This document shows positions 44,954 to 54,498 of a stretch of DNA of 64,000 nt, piece after piece. Under the pieces are notes generated by a model. The model was not told the origin of the DNA, ran no database searches, and saw nothing but the letters and a program-made list of their open reading frames with translations. The position numbers were made by a program, and so were the translations under genes. The stretch's first letter is position 1, and each line of letters opens with the position of its first letter. This DNA comes from an uncultured Clostridia bacterium (GTDB lineage: Bacteria; Bacillota; Clostridia; TANB77; CAG-508): positions 47,401 through 111,400 of the forward strand of contig CAKOUO010000003.1 in the NCBI GenBank assembly GCA_934120645.1, read 5' to 3'.

Positions 44954-46025
44954 ATTTCTTTAAAAAAACTGTTTTTGTATCATATGCTAATTCAACATTT
45001 TCTTCTTTTAATATTTGCATTATTTTAAAATTAATTATTTCTTTTTCTTGTAAGAAACTTGTGTAATCTATTGAATTAGTATAACTGCATACTAAAAGGT
45101 TAATTCCATTATCAGTTATATTATCAAATCTTACTATTATTGTATCATCTATTACATCATCATGTTGTTTTAACATATTTTTAATTCTTTCTTGTACCAC
45201 TTTTACTTTTTCTAAAGGTGTGTCTATTTCTAAGCATAAGTTAACCTTATTTCTTCTTTTTTCCATTCTGCTCCAATTTATTATTGAATCATTTGCAATT
45301 ACTGCATTTGGTATATTTACAACTGAATTTTCAAAAGTTCTTACTCTTGTGCTTCTAAATGTAATATCTTCTACTGTTCCTTCATATTTTTCTATTTCTA
45401 TCCAATCTCCAACTACAAATGGTTTGTCTAAAAATATTACTAGTCCTCCAAATAAGTTTTTAGCAGTATCTTGTGCTGCCAAAGTTATAACAAGACTTCC
45501 TATTCCTAATCCTGCTACTAATCCATTTAAATTGTATCCAAGTTCTGTTATTACTAAAAATCCAGCTATTATATATATAATAAATCTTACGGCTTTTAAT
45601 ATAAAACTATACATTGAATCGTCTACATCAGGATTTACTCTTTCTTTTATTTTATTAAAGAATCTACTCTTTGTTGTTAAACTATTTGCAAATGCTTTTG
45701 CAAATAATATTATAACAGCTATTTTAAATATTTCGTTTATAATCACCATTATACTCTCATTAATATTTAATGGTGTTTTTATAAATAATATTCCTAAATA
45801 AGCTCCTAAAATTGTGTATAATACTGTTAATGGGTTATAAAATGCATTATTTCTTATTTCTTTTTTATTTTTTGCTTTTGGTTTAAATATTCTTATTGTT
45901 ATATATGAAAGGCTTTTATTTAAACATCTAAATAATATATATATTAATACACCTATTATGATATCTATTACCTGTGCTAATTGTATTGTTTGTAACCATG
46001 CAACAAAATTTTTTATATTTTCCAT
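44952..46025 (-). CDS. Small-conductance mechanosensitive channel (MscS family)
   Basis: This 357-residue protein has an N-terminal membrane domain of about four helices and the MscS pore and beta domain, GLGIGSLVITLAAQDTAKNLFGG followed by FLDKPFVVGDWIEIEKYEGTVEDI. The C-terminal cytoplasmic part ends in TVFLKK. The family releases solutes on hypo-osmotic shock, and this clade may alternatively be a general small channel. AGGAGGAACT precedes the ATG. It follows rpoD on the same strand, about 30 bases away, and shares a bidirectional terminator with the small membrane gene. Confidence 0.92.
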   Translation of the reverse strand: MENIKNFVAWLQTIQLAQVIDIIIGVLIYILFRCLNKSLSYITIRIFKPKAKNKKEIRNNAFYNPLTVLYTILGAYLGILFIKTPLNINESIMVIINEIFKIAVIILFAKAFANSLTTKSRFFNKIKERVNPDVDDSMYSFILKAVRFIIYIIAGFLVITELGYNLNGLVAGLGIGSLVITLAAQDTAKNLFGGLVIFLDKPFVVGDWIEIEKYEGTVEDITFRSTRVRTFENSVVNIPNAVIANDSIINWSRMEKRRNKVNLCLEIDTPLEKVKVVQERIKNMLKQHDDVIDDTIIVRFDNITDNGINLLVCSYTNSIDYTSFLQEKEIINFKIMQILKEENVELAYDTKTVFLKK

Positions 46026-46054
46026 AGTTCCTCCTACATGTATATCTACTTATT

Positions 46055-47236
46055 TTATCCCATGTAATCTCTTAATTTTTTGCTTCTGCTTGGATGTCTT
46101 AATTTTCTTAATGCTTTTGCTTCTATTTGTCTAATTCTTTCACGTGTTACATTAAATTCACGACCAACTTCTTCTAGTGTTCTTGATTTTCCATCTTCTA
46201 ATCCAAATCTTAATTTTAGTACTTTTGCTTCTCTTGGTGTTAATGTATTCATAACTTCTTCTAACTGTTCTCTTAATAAAGTGTATGATGCAGCATCATG
46301 TGGTGCTGGGCTATCTTCATCTTGGATAAAGTCTCCTAGGTGGCTGTCTTCTTCTTCTCCTATTGGTGTTTCTAATGATACTGGATCTTGTGCTATTTTT
46401 TGGATTTCAGTAACCTTTTCTACTGGAATTTCCATTTCCTCTGCTATTTCTTCTGGACTTGGTTCTCTTCCTAATTGTTGTAATAAATGTCTTGATGTTC
46501 TTATTAATTTATTTATTGTTTCTACCATATGAACTGGTATTCTTATTGTTCTTGCTTGGTCTGCTATTGCTCTTGTTATTGCTTGTCTTATCCACCAAGT
46601 TGCATAAGTACTAAATTTAAATCCTTTTGTATAATCAAATTTTTCTACGGCTTTTATTAGACCCATATTTCCTTCTTGTATTAAATCTAAAAATAGCATT
46701 CCTCTTCCAACATATTTTTTTGCTATACTTACAACAAGTCTTAAGTTTGATTCTGCTAGTTTTTGTTTTGCTTCTTCATCACCTTGTAAAATTCTTTTTG
46801 CTAAATCTAATTCTTCATCATATGTTAAAAGTGGTATTCTTCCTATTTCTCTTAAATACATTCTTACTGGATCATCAACACTTATACCTTCATAACTTGT
46901 ATCTGTTATTTCATCTAATTTTAACTCTTCAACTTCTTTTAAATCTTCTAAATCTGGTTCTTCATCAAAATTATCTGGTAAAATATCTACTCCGATTTCT
47001 TCAAATGCATCAAAAACAGAATCAATTTCTTCAGGATTTACATCATTTAGTTTTGTTGCTAAATCTCCATATGTCATTTTACCATTTTCTTTTGCTTCTT
47101 TAATTATATTATTGATTTTTTCTTTATCTTTATCGCTTATTTCCTTTTTTGATCTTTTTTCTTTACTTTTTGATTCTTCTTTTACTTTACTTCTTATTTT
47201 TTCAATCTTTTCATTTTCTTCTTTTTTGTTTGACAT
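46055..47236 (-). CDS. rpoD: Primary sigma factor SigA (RpoD)
   Basis: A 393-residue vegetative sigma factor. Region 1.2 starts with DDPVRMYLREIGRIPLLT; region 2 has AKKYVGRGMLFLDLIQEGN and YATWWIRQAITRAIADQART; region 3 and 4 follow, ending in LEEVGREFNVTRERIRQIEA and ALRKLRHPSR. The N-terminal 100 residues are charged. It is downstream of dnaG in the conserved dnaG-rpoD operon. GAGGTGAATTAA precedes the ATG. Many promoters in this window match its -35/-10 consensus with a 17-base spacer. Confidence 0.97.
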   Translation of the reverse strand: MSNKKEENEKIEKIRSKVKEESKSKEKRSKKEISDKDKEKINNIIKEAKENGKMTYGDLATKLNDVNPEEIDSVFDAFEEIGVDILPDNFDEEPDLEDLKEVEELKLDEITDTSYEGISVDDPVRMYLREIGRIPLLTYDEELDLAKRILQGDEEAKQKLAESNLRLVVSIAKKYVGRGMLFLDLIQEGNMGLIKAVEKFDYTKGFKFSTYATWWIRQAITRAIADQARTIRIPVHMVETINKLIRTSRHLLQQLGREPSPEEIAEEMEIPVEKVTEIQKIAQDPVSLETPIGEEEDSHLGDFIQDEDSPAPHDAASYTLLREQLEEVMNTLTPREAKVLKLRFGLEDGKSRTLEEVGREFNVTRERIRQIEAKALRKLRHPSRSKKLRDYMG

Positions 47237-47247
47237 TTAATTCACCT

Positions 47248-49029
47248 CTATTTTATTTTTGCTAACCTAATAATTATATTACTTAGCTCTTTTTCTAATT
47301 CTCTTTTTTTATCTGTTTCTATATTTTGCTCTAATTCTTCCAAAATTTCGAACTTTCTATTATTTAACTTTTCCTTTTCGTAACTTTGAATAATATCATC
47401 TATCGCTTTTTCAATATCTTTAATTTCATAATCTTCTGACATTATCATTGTTATTTGATTTTGTTCTTCTTCTTCTAAACTATCAATTATACTATTTATA
47501 TTACTATTTCCTTTTTGAAATTCTTCATACAGTTTTTTTGCTATTTTTGCATTTATTTCATATTGAAAATCTTCTGGTTTTATATTTGATTTTATAATTT
47601 CAAAAATATTTAAATCTCCTGTTAATAATATTGAAATTATGGTGTTTTCTCTTTTCTTTATTGCTTCTGAAACTTCTTTTACTTCTGTTTTTTTATGTGT
47701 AATTATTGGTTTTGTTTTTTCTAATATTTTTTCACTTTTTACATTTTTATATGTAAGTTTATTTACTTCTGCATATATTGCTTCTTTAGATATGTCATAT
47801 TCTTTTGCTATTTTTTCAATATATACTTCTCTTTCTATTGTATTATCTACTTTAGAAATCAATTTTGAAATTTCATTTAAAAATTTAATTTTATCATTTG
47901 TATTTTCTAAATTTAAGTCTTTTCTTAACACTTTTACTTTAAATTCTATAATAGAAAGTGCATTTTCAACTAAGTTATTAAAACGTGCATTTCCATATTT
48001 TATTATATATTCATCAGGATCTTTTGCACCTTCCATCTGTAATATACGTATATCACAGCCCATATTTTGTAAGATATCTAATGCTCTAAGTTTTGCTTTT
48101 AGTCCTGCTTCATCTGAATCAAAACTTAGTATAATTTGTTCTGCATTTCTTCTTAACAACCAACCCTGCTGTTCTGTTAATGCTGTTCCTAGTGGTGCTA
48201 CAACATTTGTAATTCCTCTTTGATGAAGGGAAATAACATCCATATATCCTTCAACTATTAGTATTTTCTTTAAGTCGCCTTTTTTTGCAACATTTAATCC
48301 AAATAAATTTCTTCCTTTACTATAAACTATATTTTCTGGAGAATTTATATATTTGGGTTTAGAATCATCTAATACTCTTCCTCCAAATGCTATTACTCTT
48401 CCTCTTGCATCACAAATAGGAAACATTAGTCTATTTCTGTATCTATCTATAAATTGTCCTCTTTCATTTTTATTTACTAATCCTGATTCTAGAATTTCTT
48501 GTTCTCCATATCCTTGTTTTTTTAATTCTTGATATAGTTCATCAAATTTACCAGAAAATCCTATTTTAAACGATTTTAGTGTTTCATTACTTAGTTGTCT
48601 CTTTTTTACATATTCTTGTGCTATTTTTGCTTGAGGTTTATACAAATTTTGATGATAGAACTCTGCCGTAAATTCATTTACTTTGTAGACTTTTGCTTTT
48701 AATTCTTCTTTTAATGAATCTCTATTATCTTGTATAGTAGGTAATTGTATATTTGCTCTATCTGCTAACATTTGTACTGTTTCTATAAAATTAAGCCCCT
48801 CTATCTTTGATATAAATGTAAAAACATTTCCTCCTACTCCGCACCCAAAGCAGTGAAATATTTGTTTATCTGGAGAAACTGAAAAAGAAGGTGATTTTTC
48901 ATTGTGAAATGGACATAGTCCAAAGAAATTTCTTCCGCTTCTTTTTAAATGCACATATTGTGATATAACATCTACGATATCATTTGATTGTCTTACATCA
49001 TTTAATATTTCATCACTATATCTTACCAT
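47248..49029 (-). CDS. dnaG: DNA primase
   Basis: A 593-residue primase that makes RNA primers at the replication fork. The N-terminal zinc finger is CPFHNEKSPSFSV with HCFGCGVGGN. The Toprim core carries LIVEGYMDVISLHQRGITN, SFDSDEAG and DPDEYI, and the C-terminal region resembles the helicase-binding domain. It is followed after 11 bases by rpoD, the classical macromolecular-synthesis operon without rpsU. The start is ATG 49029 behind AGAGAGGAAAAAT. Confidence 0.97.
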   Translation of the reverse strand: MVRYSDEILNDVRQSNDIVDVISQYVHLKRSGRNFFGLCPFHNEKSPSFSVSPDKQIFHCFGCGVGGNVFTFISKIEGLNFIETVQMLADRANIQLPTIQDNRDSLKEELKAKVYKVNEFTAEFYHQNLYKPQAKIAQEYVKKRQLSNETLKSFKIGFSGKFDELYQELKKQGYGEQEILESGLVNKNERGQFIDRYRNRLMFPICDARGRVIAFGGRVLDDSKPKYINSPENIVYSKGRNLFGLNVAKKGDLKKILIVEGYMDVISLHQRGITNVVAPLGTALTEQQGWLLRRNAEQIILSFDSDEAGLKAKLRALDILQNMGCDIRILQMEGAKDPDEYIIKYGNARFNNLVENALSIIEFKVKVLRKDLNLENTNDKIKFLNEISKLISKVDNTIEREVYIEKIAKEYDISKEAIYAEVNKLTYKNVKSEKILEKTKPIITHKKTEVKEVSEAIKKRENTIISILLTGDLNIFEIIKSNIKPEDFQYEINAKIAKKLYEEFQKGNSNINSIIDSLEEEEQNQITMIMSEDYEIKDIEKAIDDIIQSYEKEKLNNRKFEILEELEQNIETDKKRELEKELSNIIIRLAKIK

Positions 49030-49106
49030 TTTTCCTCTCTTTCTTTCAAATAAACATACTTAAATATATTATTCGACGAATTTTACATAAATCCTTCTTT
49101 ATGATA

Positions 49107-49155
49107 AAAAAAGAAAAAATTTTTCTATTTATTTGAAAAATTTTTCTTTTTGTTT
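49107..49155 (-). terminator. Terminator of the alarmone synthetase gene
   Basis: On the minus strand GAAAAATTTTTC pairs with GAAAAATTTTTTC across an AT loop, followed by TTTTTTT. Confidence 0.7.
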
Positions 49156-49168
49156 TTCATATTTTTTA

Positions 49169-49822
49169 TTATTGATTATTTAATAACATCATTTTATTAT
49201 CTAATTTACTAATGACTTTAGCATATTGTATTAATTCTTTTGATTTTGACTTTGTTACTTGTTCTTTTGATTTATATTTCATTTTATGTTCCAAACTGGC
49301 CCAAAAATCCATAGCCATTGTTCGTATTTGAATTTCAACTTTTACATATAATAAACTTTTTGATAATCTTATTGGTACTTCTAATATCATATGATAACTT
49401 GAATATCCACTTTTTTTAGGTTTTGATACATAATCTTTTTCTTTTAAGATTTTTATTCCTGGTAAATTCGAAATTAAATTTCTAATTGTATATATATCCT
49501 CTTTTAAAGGGCATATTACTCTTATTCCGGCTATATCATTTATATTTCTTATCATTTCTTTATATGTATATTTTAATTCTTTATTTTCCATTTTACTCAT
49601 AATGCTTTCTGTTTTTTTTATTCTAGAATTTATATGATCTATCAATTCGTAATCATAAAATAGTTCAAATTCATTTTTTAATGTTTCTAATTTATTTTCT
49701 ATTTCTTTTTGTGCAACAGAATAAATAAACATTATTTTTTTAAACATTTTGCCATTTACATCTATTTTTTCATTTGTTTCTAAGAAATTTTCAATCCTTT
49801 GTAATTCTATATTTTTTTCCAT
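49169..49822 (-). CDS. Small alarmone synthetase (RelA/SpoT domain, ppGpp synthetase only)
   Basis: About 217 residues of the RelQ/YjbM type. Synthetase motifs are DIAGIRVICPLKEDIY, KKSGYSSYHMILEVP and VEIQIRTMAMDFWASLEHK, and there is no HD hydrolase or TGS/ACT domain. It should make ppGpp or pGpp from ATP and GTP or GDP. The start is ATG 49822 because AAGGAGAGTATAAAT lies before it; a longer frame from 49867 adds residues with no family match and no ribosome site. It is monocistronic, with terminators on either side. Confidence 0.9.
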   Translation of the reverse strand: MEKNIELQRIENFLETNEKIDVNGKMFKKIMFIYSVAQKEIENKLETLKNEFELFYDYELIDHINSRIKKTESIMSKMENKELKYTYKEMIRNINDIAGIRVICPLKEDIYTIRNLISNLPGIKILKEKDYVSKPKKSGYSSYHMILEVPIRLSKSLLYVKVEIQIRTMAMDFWASLEHKMKYKSKEQVTKSKSKELIQYAKVISKLDNKMMLLNNQ

Positions 49823-49925
49823 ATTTATACTCTCCTTAGAATAAAATTCTAAATTTATTATATTCATATTTTAGCTATATATTGTTATCAAATATTATTT
49901 TCTTTGTGTTTTTTATGTGAAAAAA

Positions 49926-49953
49926 GAAGGAATTACTTTTCAATTCCTTCTTC
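49926..49953 (-). terminator. Terminator overlapping the end of the helical-repeat gene
   Basis: On the minus strand GAAGGAATT pairs with AATTCCTTC around GAAAAGT and is followed by TTTTTT. It contains the stop codon. Confidence 0.85.
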
Positions 49954-51159
49954 ATTATCTTCTTTTATTTTAGGTGTTATTGTTGCTACATGTAATTTTT
50001 TTTGTTTTTCTCTATTATAAATGATATTATTAATTTCTCTAATATATTTTTCTCTTTTTTCTTTTTTTACTGATTTTAAAGTTTCCATAGTACCTGTATC
50101 TTGTAGCTCACGATAAGTATCAAAATACTCTTCATCTACTAATAGTGAATTTGCTCTACTTATGAATTCATTCATTTCTGATTGTGGTAATTTTCTTATT
50201 TTTTCTAAAAATTCTTTTAATTTTATATTGTTAACTCTTCCTCTTATTTGCGCTTTCATATTATTTATTTGCTTTTTATCTAGTTTTTTTTCTGAATATA
50301 TTTGTATTTTTTCTATGAATCTTTTTTCTTCTGCATTAGTTAAATGTGCCATACTATTTGATTGTGGTATTATAATTTCACCTATTTCATTATAGCTATT
50401 AACTACATGCTTTGCAATATAATCTAATATTCTAATCTTAAATTCAGATTTGTTAAATTTATTTTCTTCATTTCTTTTTAGCAATTTTTCATACTCTGTT
50501 TCTACCATTTCTGGTAAATCTATTTCCATCATTTCTTCTACTGGAATGTATGTTGATAATGTATATATTTTACTATCTCCATATTGTTTATAATTATATG
50601 CCATTCTTTTGGCTATAATTTTATGTTGTAGTTTTGCTATTTCACTATCTTTTTCACATATAGTATCAATTTTTTTTAGTTTTTCTACTAAGTCAAACTC
50701 TAATCCTTTTATACAAGTTTGATATAATTCTTTTAACATTTGTTTTACTTGTTCTACTTGTACTTTTTCATCATTTATATTTTTTATTAGTGTAATAGTT
50801 GCTTCTTGATTAACTTTTCCTTCATCTATTATTCCTGTAATAACCTTAGCAGGAACTGTAGCATTCACATTTTCTATAGCTTCTGGTATTACTTTATCTG
50901 GTATTTCCTTTGTTCTTGAAATTTGTGTAGCTGTTTCCTGAAATACTGTATTCGGTATCTCCTTTTTTTCTATTAGTCCTTGTAAAACTTCTGAAGCTAG
51001 CTCTGGATTTTCTGTTAAATATCCTAAAACTTTATTTGCAATTTCTTTAGAATTAACTCCTTTTTCTTCTTTTTTTATTTGCTCTGTATACTTTTCAATT
51101 TCATTTACTACAATATTAGCTCTATTTTGTTTACTTCTTTTAAAAATTTCAATTTTCAT
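49933..51159 (-). CDS. Helical-repeat protein of unknown function (408 aa)
   Basis: No named family is recognised. Residues about 40-125 consist of short two-helix repeats with the pattern IPxxVxxEAxxxI, such as ENPELASEVLQGLIE, EIPNTVFQETATQI, EIPDKVIPEAIENV and TVPAKVITGIIDE. They suggest a HEAT/Armadillo-like solenoid used for binding. The central part is alpha-helical with few cysteines, and the C-terminus is charged (KKEKREKYIREINNI). No signal peptide or membrane segment is present, so it is cytoplasmic. AGAGGTGGCATA precedes the ATG. Confidence 0.55.
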   Translation of the reverse strand: MKIEIFKRSKQNRANIVVNEIEKYTEQIKKEEKGVNSKEIANKVLGYLTENPELASEVLQGLIEKKEIPNTVFQETATQISRTKEIPDKVIPEAIENVNATVPAKVITGIIDEGKVNQEATITLIKNINDEKVQVEQVKQMLKELYQTCIKGLEFDLVEKLKKIDTICEKDSEIAKLQHKIIAKRMAYNYKQYGDSKIYTLSTYIPVEEMMEIDLPEMVETEYEKLLKRNEENKFNKSEFKIRILDYIAKHVVNSYNEIGEIIIPQSNSMAHLTNAEEKRFIEKIQIYSEKKLDKKQINNMKAQIRGRVNNIKLKEFLEKIRKLPQSEMNEFISRANSLLVDEEYFDTYRELQDTGTMETLKSVKKEKREKYIREINNIIYNREKQKKLHVATITPKIKEDNEEGIEK

Positions 51160-51236
51160 TATGCCACCTCTTCATTGTTAGATTTTTATTTTTTCTATAT
51201 TATATTATATATTATAGTTTTCATTTGTCAATTATT

Positions 51237-51267
51237 AAAAGGATATATTTTTTAATATATCCTTCAT
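51237..51267 (-). terminator. Terminator of the M23 peptidase gene
   Basis: On the minus strand AAGGATATATT pairs with AATATATCCTT around AAAA, followed by TTAAT. It overlaps the region just after the stop. Confidence 0.8.
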
Positions 51268-51269
51268 TT

Positions 51270-52226
51270 TTATTTATATAAATAATTTTGTGGATTTACA
51301 TGTTGCCCATTTATTCTTATTTCTAAATGTAAATGTGGTCCTGTTGAGTTTCCTGTTGATCCTACTGCTGCTATAATATCTCCTGCATTTACTTTTTGTC
51401 CTACTGTTACATACATTTTGCTTGTATGCCCATACCAACTTTCTATTCCATTTCCATGGTCTATTTTTACTAAATTACCATAAGAGCCTGATGTTGAAGC
51501 AAATATAACTGTTCCTTCGGCTATTGCTTTTATTGGTGTTCCTTTTTGTGCTGCTATATCTAACCCTGTATGTCTTGATGATCTTATACTACTACTAACT
51601 CCATATCTTGATGAAATTGTTCCTGTTATTGGTAATGTAGCTATTTTTATTCCATTAATATTTGCAATACTGTTTTCTTCAACACTTGTAGTTCCTGTTT
51701 CTTTTAAAACATTAGATTTTGCTACTTCAAAACTGTCTGTTTTTACTTCTTCTATATTTTCTGTTACTTTTTCGTTTATTGTTAAATTATCTTTATTTAT
51801 TTCATTAATTATTTTTTGTGCTTCTTCTTCAGAATTAACATTTGCTATTGTTTTTCCATCTAAAGCTATTTCATAATACTTATATGTTATTTTCAAATTT
51901 TTTTGCAATGCTGTTATAATTTCTGTTTCATTAGTTTCTTGTTTTCTTTCTACTAATTTTAATTCATATTCTGGATTTTCTGTTATTTCTACATTATCTA
52001 TATTTTTTGCACTATAATTTTCTATATCTTTTTCTATTTTTTCTTCAAATGCATTTATATTTTTTACATATCCAACTTCTTCTCCAGAAATTTTTACTTC
52101 ATATATTGGTTTATATTTTGTTAATACTATCGCGATTATAAAACCAAAAGCTATTAAAGTTACATTTAAAATTTTTAAAGCTTCTTTTGTATAGAATTTT
52201 AGTCTTTTACTTAAAATAAATTTCAC
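51270..52226 (-). CDS. M23 (LytM) metallopeptidase with membrane anchor
   Basis: A 318-residue cell-wall endopeptidase. An N-terminal membrane anchor (ILNVTLIAFGFIIAIVLT) leads to an extracellular region of about 150 residues rich in Glu/Lys/Asn, then the M23 domain. The zinc ligands are His and Asp in RHTGLDIAAQKGTPI and His in GPHLHLEIRINGQHVNPQ; the latter includes the second HxH. It should cut peptidoglycan cross-bridges. The start is the only candidate in frame, a GTG at 52226, but AAAGGAGA is unusually close to it, so the exact start is uncertain. A promoter lies upstream at 52262-52290. Confidence 0.92.
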   Translation of the reverse strand: MKFILSKRLKFYTKEALKILNVTLIAFGFIIAIVLTKYKPIYEVKISGEEVGYVKNINAFEEKIEKDIENYSAKNIDNVEITENPEYELKLVERKQETNETEIITALQKNLKITYKYYEIALDGKTIANVNSEEEAQKIINEINKDNLTINEKVTENIEEVKTDSFEVAKSNVLKETGTTSVEENSIANINGIKIATLPITGTISSRYGVSSSIRSSRHTGLDIAAQKGTPIKAIAEGTVIFASTSGSYGNLVKIDHGNGIESWYGHTSKMYVTVGQKVNAGDIIAAVGSTGNSTGPHLHLEIRINGQHVNPQNYLYK

Positions 52227-52546
52227 TCTCCTTTACGTTTTTTTGAACGCGACTATTCTTTATTATACTATATATTTTGCTCATTTGCAAATTATGTATA
52301 CATATTTAAGCTAAATTTTGCTATTTTTAGCATATATTTTTTTCTTTTTATTTTGTTTTTATTACTTTTTTCTATAGTTTTCTTTTATTTTCTTCACTTT
52401 TCATTATTTTTCATCTATTGACAAACAATACCTTTTTATGAAATTGTACTGTTATGTTTTACTTTATTGTTAATTTTTATTAAATAGTATCTTCAAAACT
52501 TATAAGTTAAATGATATATTGTTTTAAAAAATGGGAGGTTATTAAT
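52227..52546. other. Intergenic region between divergent M23 and XRE genes
   Basis: A 320-bp AT-rich stretch. It contains the M23 promoter at 52262-52290, a short T-rich middle, and upstream of the XRE gene a TTGACA at 52418-52423 without a clear -10. Nothing else was recognised. Confidence 0.6.
52262..52290 (-). promoter_or_regulatory. SigA-type promoter of the M23 gene, TTGCAA-17-TATAAT
   Basis: The -10 TATAAT (52267-52262) and -35 TTGCAA (52290-52285) are 17 bases apart on the minus strand. Confidence 0.75.
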
Positions 52547-52885
52547 ATGGCTTTAGATTATAGCGTTATAGGATCTAGAATAAAAGAAGCAAGACTTGCA
52601 AAAAATATGACCCAAGAAGATTTAGCAGATAAAATTGATATTTCTGTTGCATTTTTAAGTAGAGTTGAAAGAGGTAATTCTCATATAAATTTAAAAAGAT
52701 TAAATCAATTATGTGGTTTATTAGATGTTTCTGAAGGATATCTTTTAAATGGTGCATCAAGTACATCTGAAAATTATTTAGATAAAGAATTTACTGATTT
52801 AATAAAAAGTGTTTCTCCAGAAAAACAAAAATTAATATATAATGTGGCAAAAACAATAGCAGACACTGATATTGATAAAAAATAA
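52547..52885 (+). CDS. XRE-family transcriptional regulator (112 aa)
   Basis: A 112-residue regulator. The N-terminal helix-turn-helix is IGSRIKEARLAKNMTQEDL with the recognition part SVAFLSRVERGNSHINLKRL, and a C-terminal helical tail (SPEKQKLIYNVAKTIAD) may dimerise or sense a ligand. It is a close paralogue of residues 175-292 of the fusion protein at 3170-4048. ATG 52547 is chosen because GGGAGGTTATTAAT precedes it. It is divergent from the M23 gene and could autoregulate the shared intergenic region; that is an inference. Confidence 0.85.
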   Translation: MALDYSVIGSRIKEARLAKNMTQEDLADKIDISVAFLSRVERGNSHINLKRLNQLCGLLDVSEGYLLNGASSTSENYLDKEFTDLIKSVSPEKQKLIYNVAKTIADTDIDKK

Positions 52886-52922
52886 AAAAACTATCAAAAA
52901 GTTTCTTTTTGGTAGTTTTTAA
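52886..52922. terminator. Bidirectional terminator between the XRE and M15 genes
   Basis: AAAACTATCAAAAAG pairs with CTTTTTGGTAGTTTT around TTT, with T/A tails on both strands. Confidence 0.88.
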
Positions 52923-53599
52923 TTTATTGTTGTATTAGTTGGGCCTGTTCCAACTACATTTTCTTGTAATGACCTCCATGTATTACACCCTACAATTCCA
53001 TCTGCTGTTAGCCCTCTTGAATTTTGATATGCTATTACCGCATTTCTTGTTGCATTACCAAATATTCCATCTAAACCACCTGTTTTAAATCCTAATGTAT
53101 TTAAATCATCTTGTGCTATTAAAACATAATTGCTCAAACTTCCTCTTTTTAATTGTGGAAATCCTCCTGTAGAACATGCAGGTTTTCCAAATCTTTTATC
53201 AAAATGTACCCATGTTGGTGTTATAGAAATAGGTTCTACATATGTCCACACTCCTGAATTAACAGCACTATTATATAATCTTGTTCTTTGTGTACTGCTC
53301 AATGTTTGACCAACATCAAAAGCAACTCCTGCATAATGTTGGCTTTGGTTTCCATGTCCTCCCTCATAAGGTCTTTTAAAAGCAAATCCAACTGGTATTG
53401 GGCTTCCAAATATATATCTTTGACTGTTCCAGCTTTGCATAGTTCTTTTTGTTGTCCATAATATATTACTCTTACTACTTCCTCTAAATTCTCTTACTTT
53501 TAATGTTCCATTTGTATTATATGGCATCGGGTCTGATTCTCCTCTATAATATGTTTCCATTCTATCTGTATCATTGTTAAAAATAATTATTTTTGCCAA
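52919..53599 (-). CDS. M15-like DD-peptidase with C-terminal peptidoglycan-binding domain
   Basis: A 226-residue protein. The first 130 residues resemble the M15 (VanY/D-Ala-D-Ala carboxypeptidase) fold, with zinc ligands His and Asp in SQHYAGVAFDVGQTL and His in TPTWVHFDKRFG. Residues about 150-215 are a PG_binding_1 domain (AQDDLNTLGFKTGGLDGIFG; GLTADGIVGCNTWRSL). No signal peptide is evident, so it may act in the mother cell or be exported by another route. The start is TTG 53599 behind AGGAGGTTTTTTAT. It lies between the XRE gene and a sortase. Confidence 0.82.
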   Translation of the reverse strand: MAKIIIFNNDTDRMETYYRGESDPMPYNTNGTLKVREFRGSSKSNILWTTKRTMQSWNSQRYIFGSPIPVGFAFKRPYEGGHGNQSQHYAGVAFDVGQTLSSTQRTRLYNSAVNSGVWTYVEPISITPTWVHFDKRFGKPACSTGGFPQLKRGSLSNYVLIAQDDLNTLGFKTGGLDGIFGNATRNAVIAYQNSRGLTADGIVGCNTWRSLQENVVGTGPTNTTIN

Positions 53600-53663
53600 A
53601 TAAAAAACCTCCTCATACTAGTTTTACTTTATAATATGAAAAGGTTTTATTTTATGTGATTAT

Positions 53664-54428
53664 TTATTTTACTTCTTTTGTCTTTACTACAACTCTTTGT
53701 TTACTATCATTTGTGCATGTTATTAATGTTACTTCTTTCTTTCCTCCTGTCAATTGAGTTGTGCAGCTTGTATCTCTTGGATCAACTGTATATTTATCAT
53801 ATACTACATATTTAATTGTTCTTCCTGATGTATCTGTTATTTCTATTGTATCTCCTACAACTAATGTTGGTACTTTACTAAAGAATTTTGAATTTCTATA
53901 ATTATGTCCTACTACACAGAAATTTCCTACTTCGTTTGGATCTGCTCCCCAATATTTTGTTGGTGATATTTTTAATAATGATTCTATTTCTTCAGGTGTT
54001 CCTGTTTCTCCTCGTATAATTCCATAATTTAAGTTTATTTTTGGTATACTTATTGTTGCTATTGTTGTGTATGTATATCCATCTCCTGTTTTTTTCTTTT
54101 CAAGTTGCTTGTTTGTTGATGATATTGCACTACTTGACAATGAATTTCCATCATCTCCATTTGTATCATCTAGTACTACCAATAATACATCATCTTTTGC
54201 TATTGTTGTATCTACAGATTCATTTTCTGATAATATTTCATTCATATCTGCTAATATTTCTTGTGATGTCTGTTCACTTTTATTTCTATCATACTCTGCG
54301 TATATGTATAAAGATGTTAGAATACAAACTAAAAATATAGATATTATAAAATCGAATTTATATATCTTCTTTTTTCTTTTTAATTCTGGTGTTATATATA
54401 ACTTTTTAGTTACTAAAATTTGATTCAT
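53664..54428 (-). CDS. Class D sortase (second copy)
   Basis: About 254 residues with an N-terminal membrane anchor (FDFIISIFLVCILTSLYIYA) and a sortase domain. Catalytic His is in NFCVVGHNYRNSKFFSK, Cys in EVTLITCTNDSK and Arg in KQRVVVKT. ATG 54428 is chosen because AAGGAGGTTAGG precedes it; a longer frame from 54524 starts inside the ksgA gene and lacks a ribosome site. It is not beside an LPxTG gene here. The linker between the anchor and the catalytic domain is unusually Ser/Asp rich (NGDDGNSLSSSAISSTN). Confidence 0.88.
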   Translation of the reverse strand: MNQILVTKKLYITPELKRKKKIYKFDFIISIFLVCILTSLYIYAEYDRNKSEQTSQEILADMNEILSENESVDTTIAKDDVLLVVLDDTNGDDGNSLSSSAISSTNKQLEKKKTGDGYTYTTIATISIPKINLNYGIIRGETGTPEEIESLLKISPTKYWGADPNEVGNFCVVGHNYRNSKFFSKVPTLVVGDTIEITDTSGRTIKYVVYDKYTVDPRDTSCTTQLTGGKKEVTLITCTNDSKQRVVVKTKEVK

Positions 54429-54498
54429 CCTAACCTCCTTATCTCCATTTTTATGCAATTTTATTATAACATATCTATTATTTTTTTTAAAGATTTTT

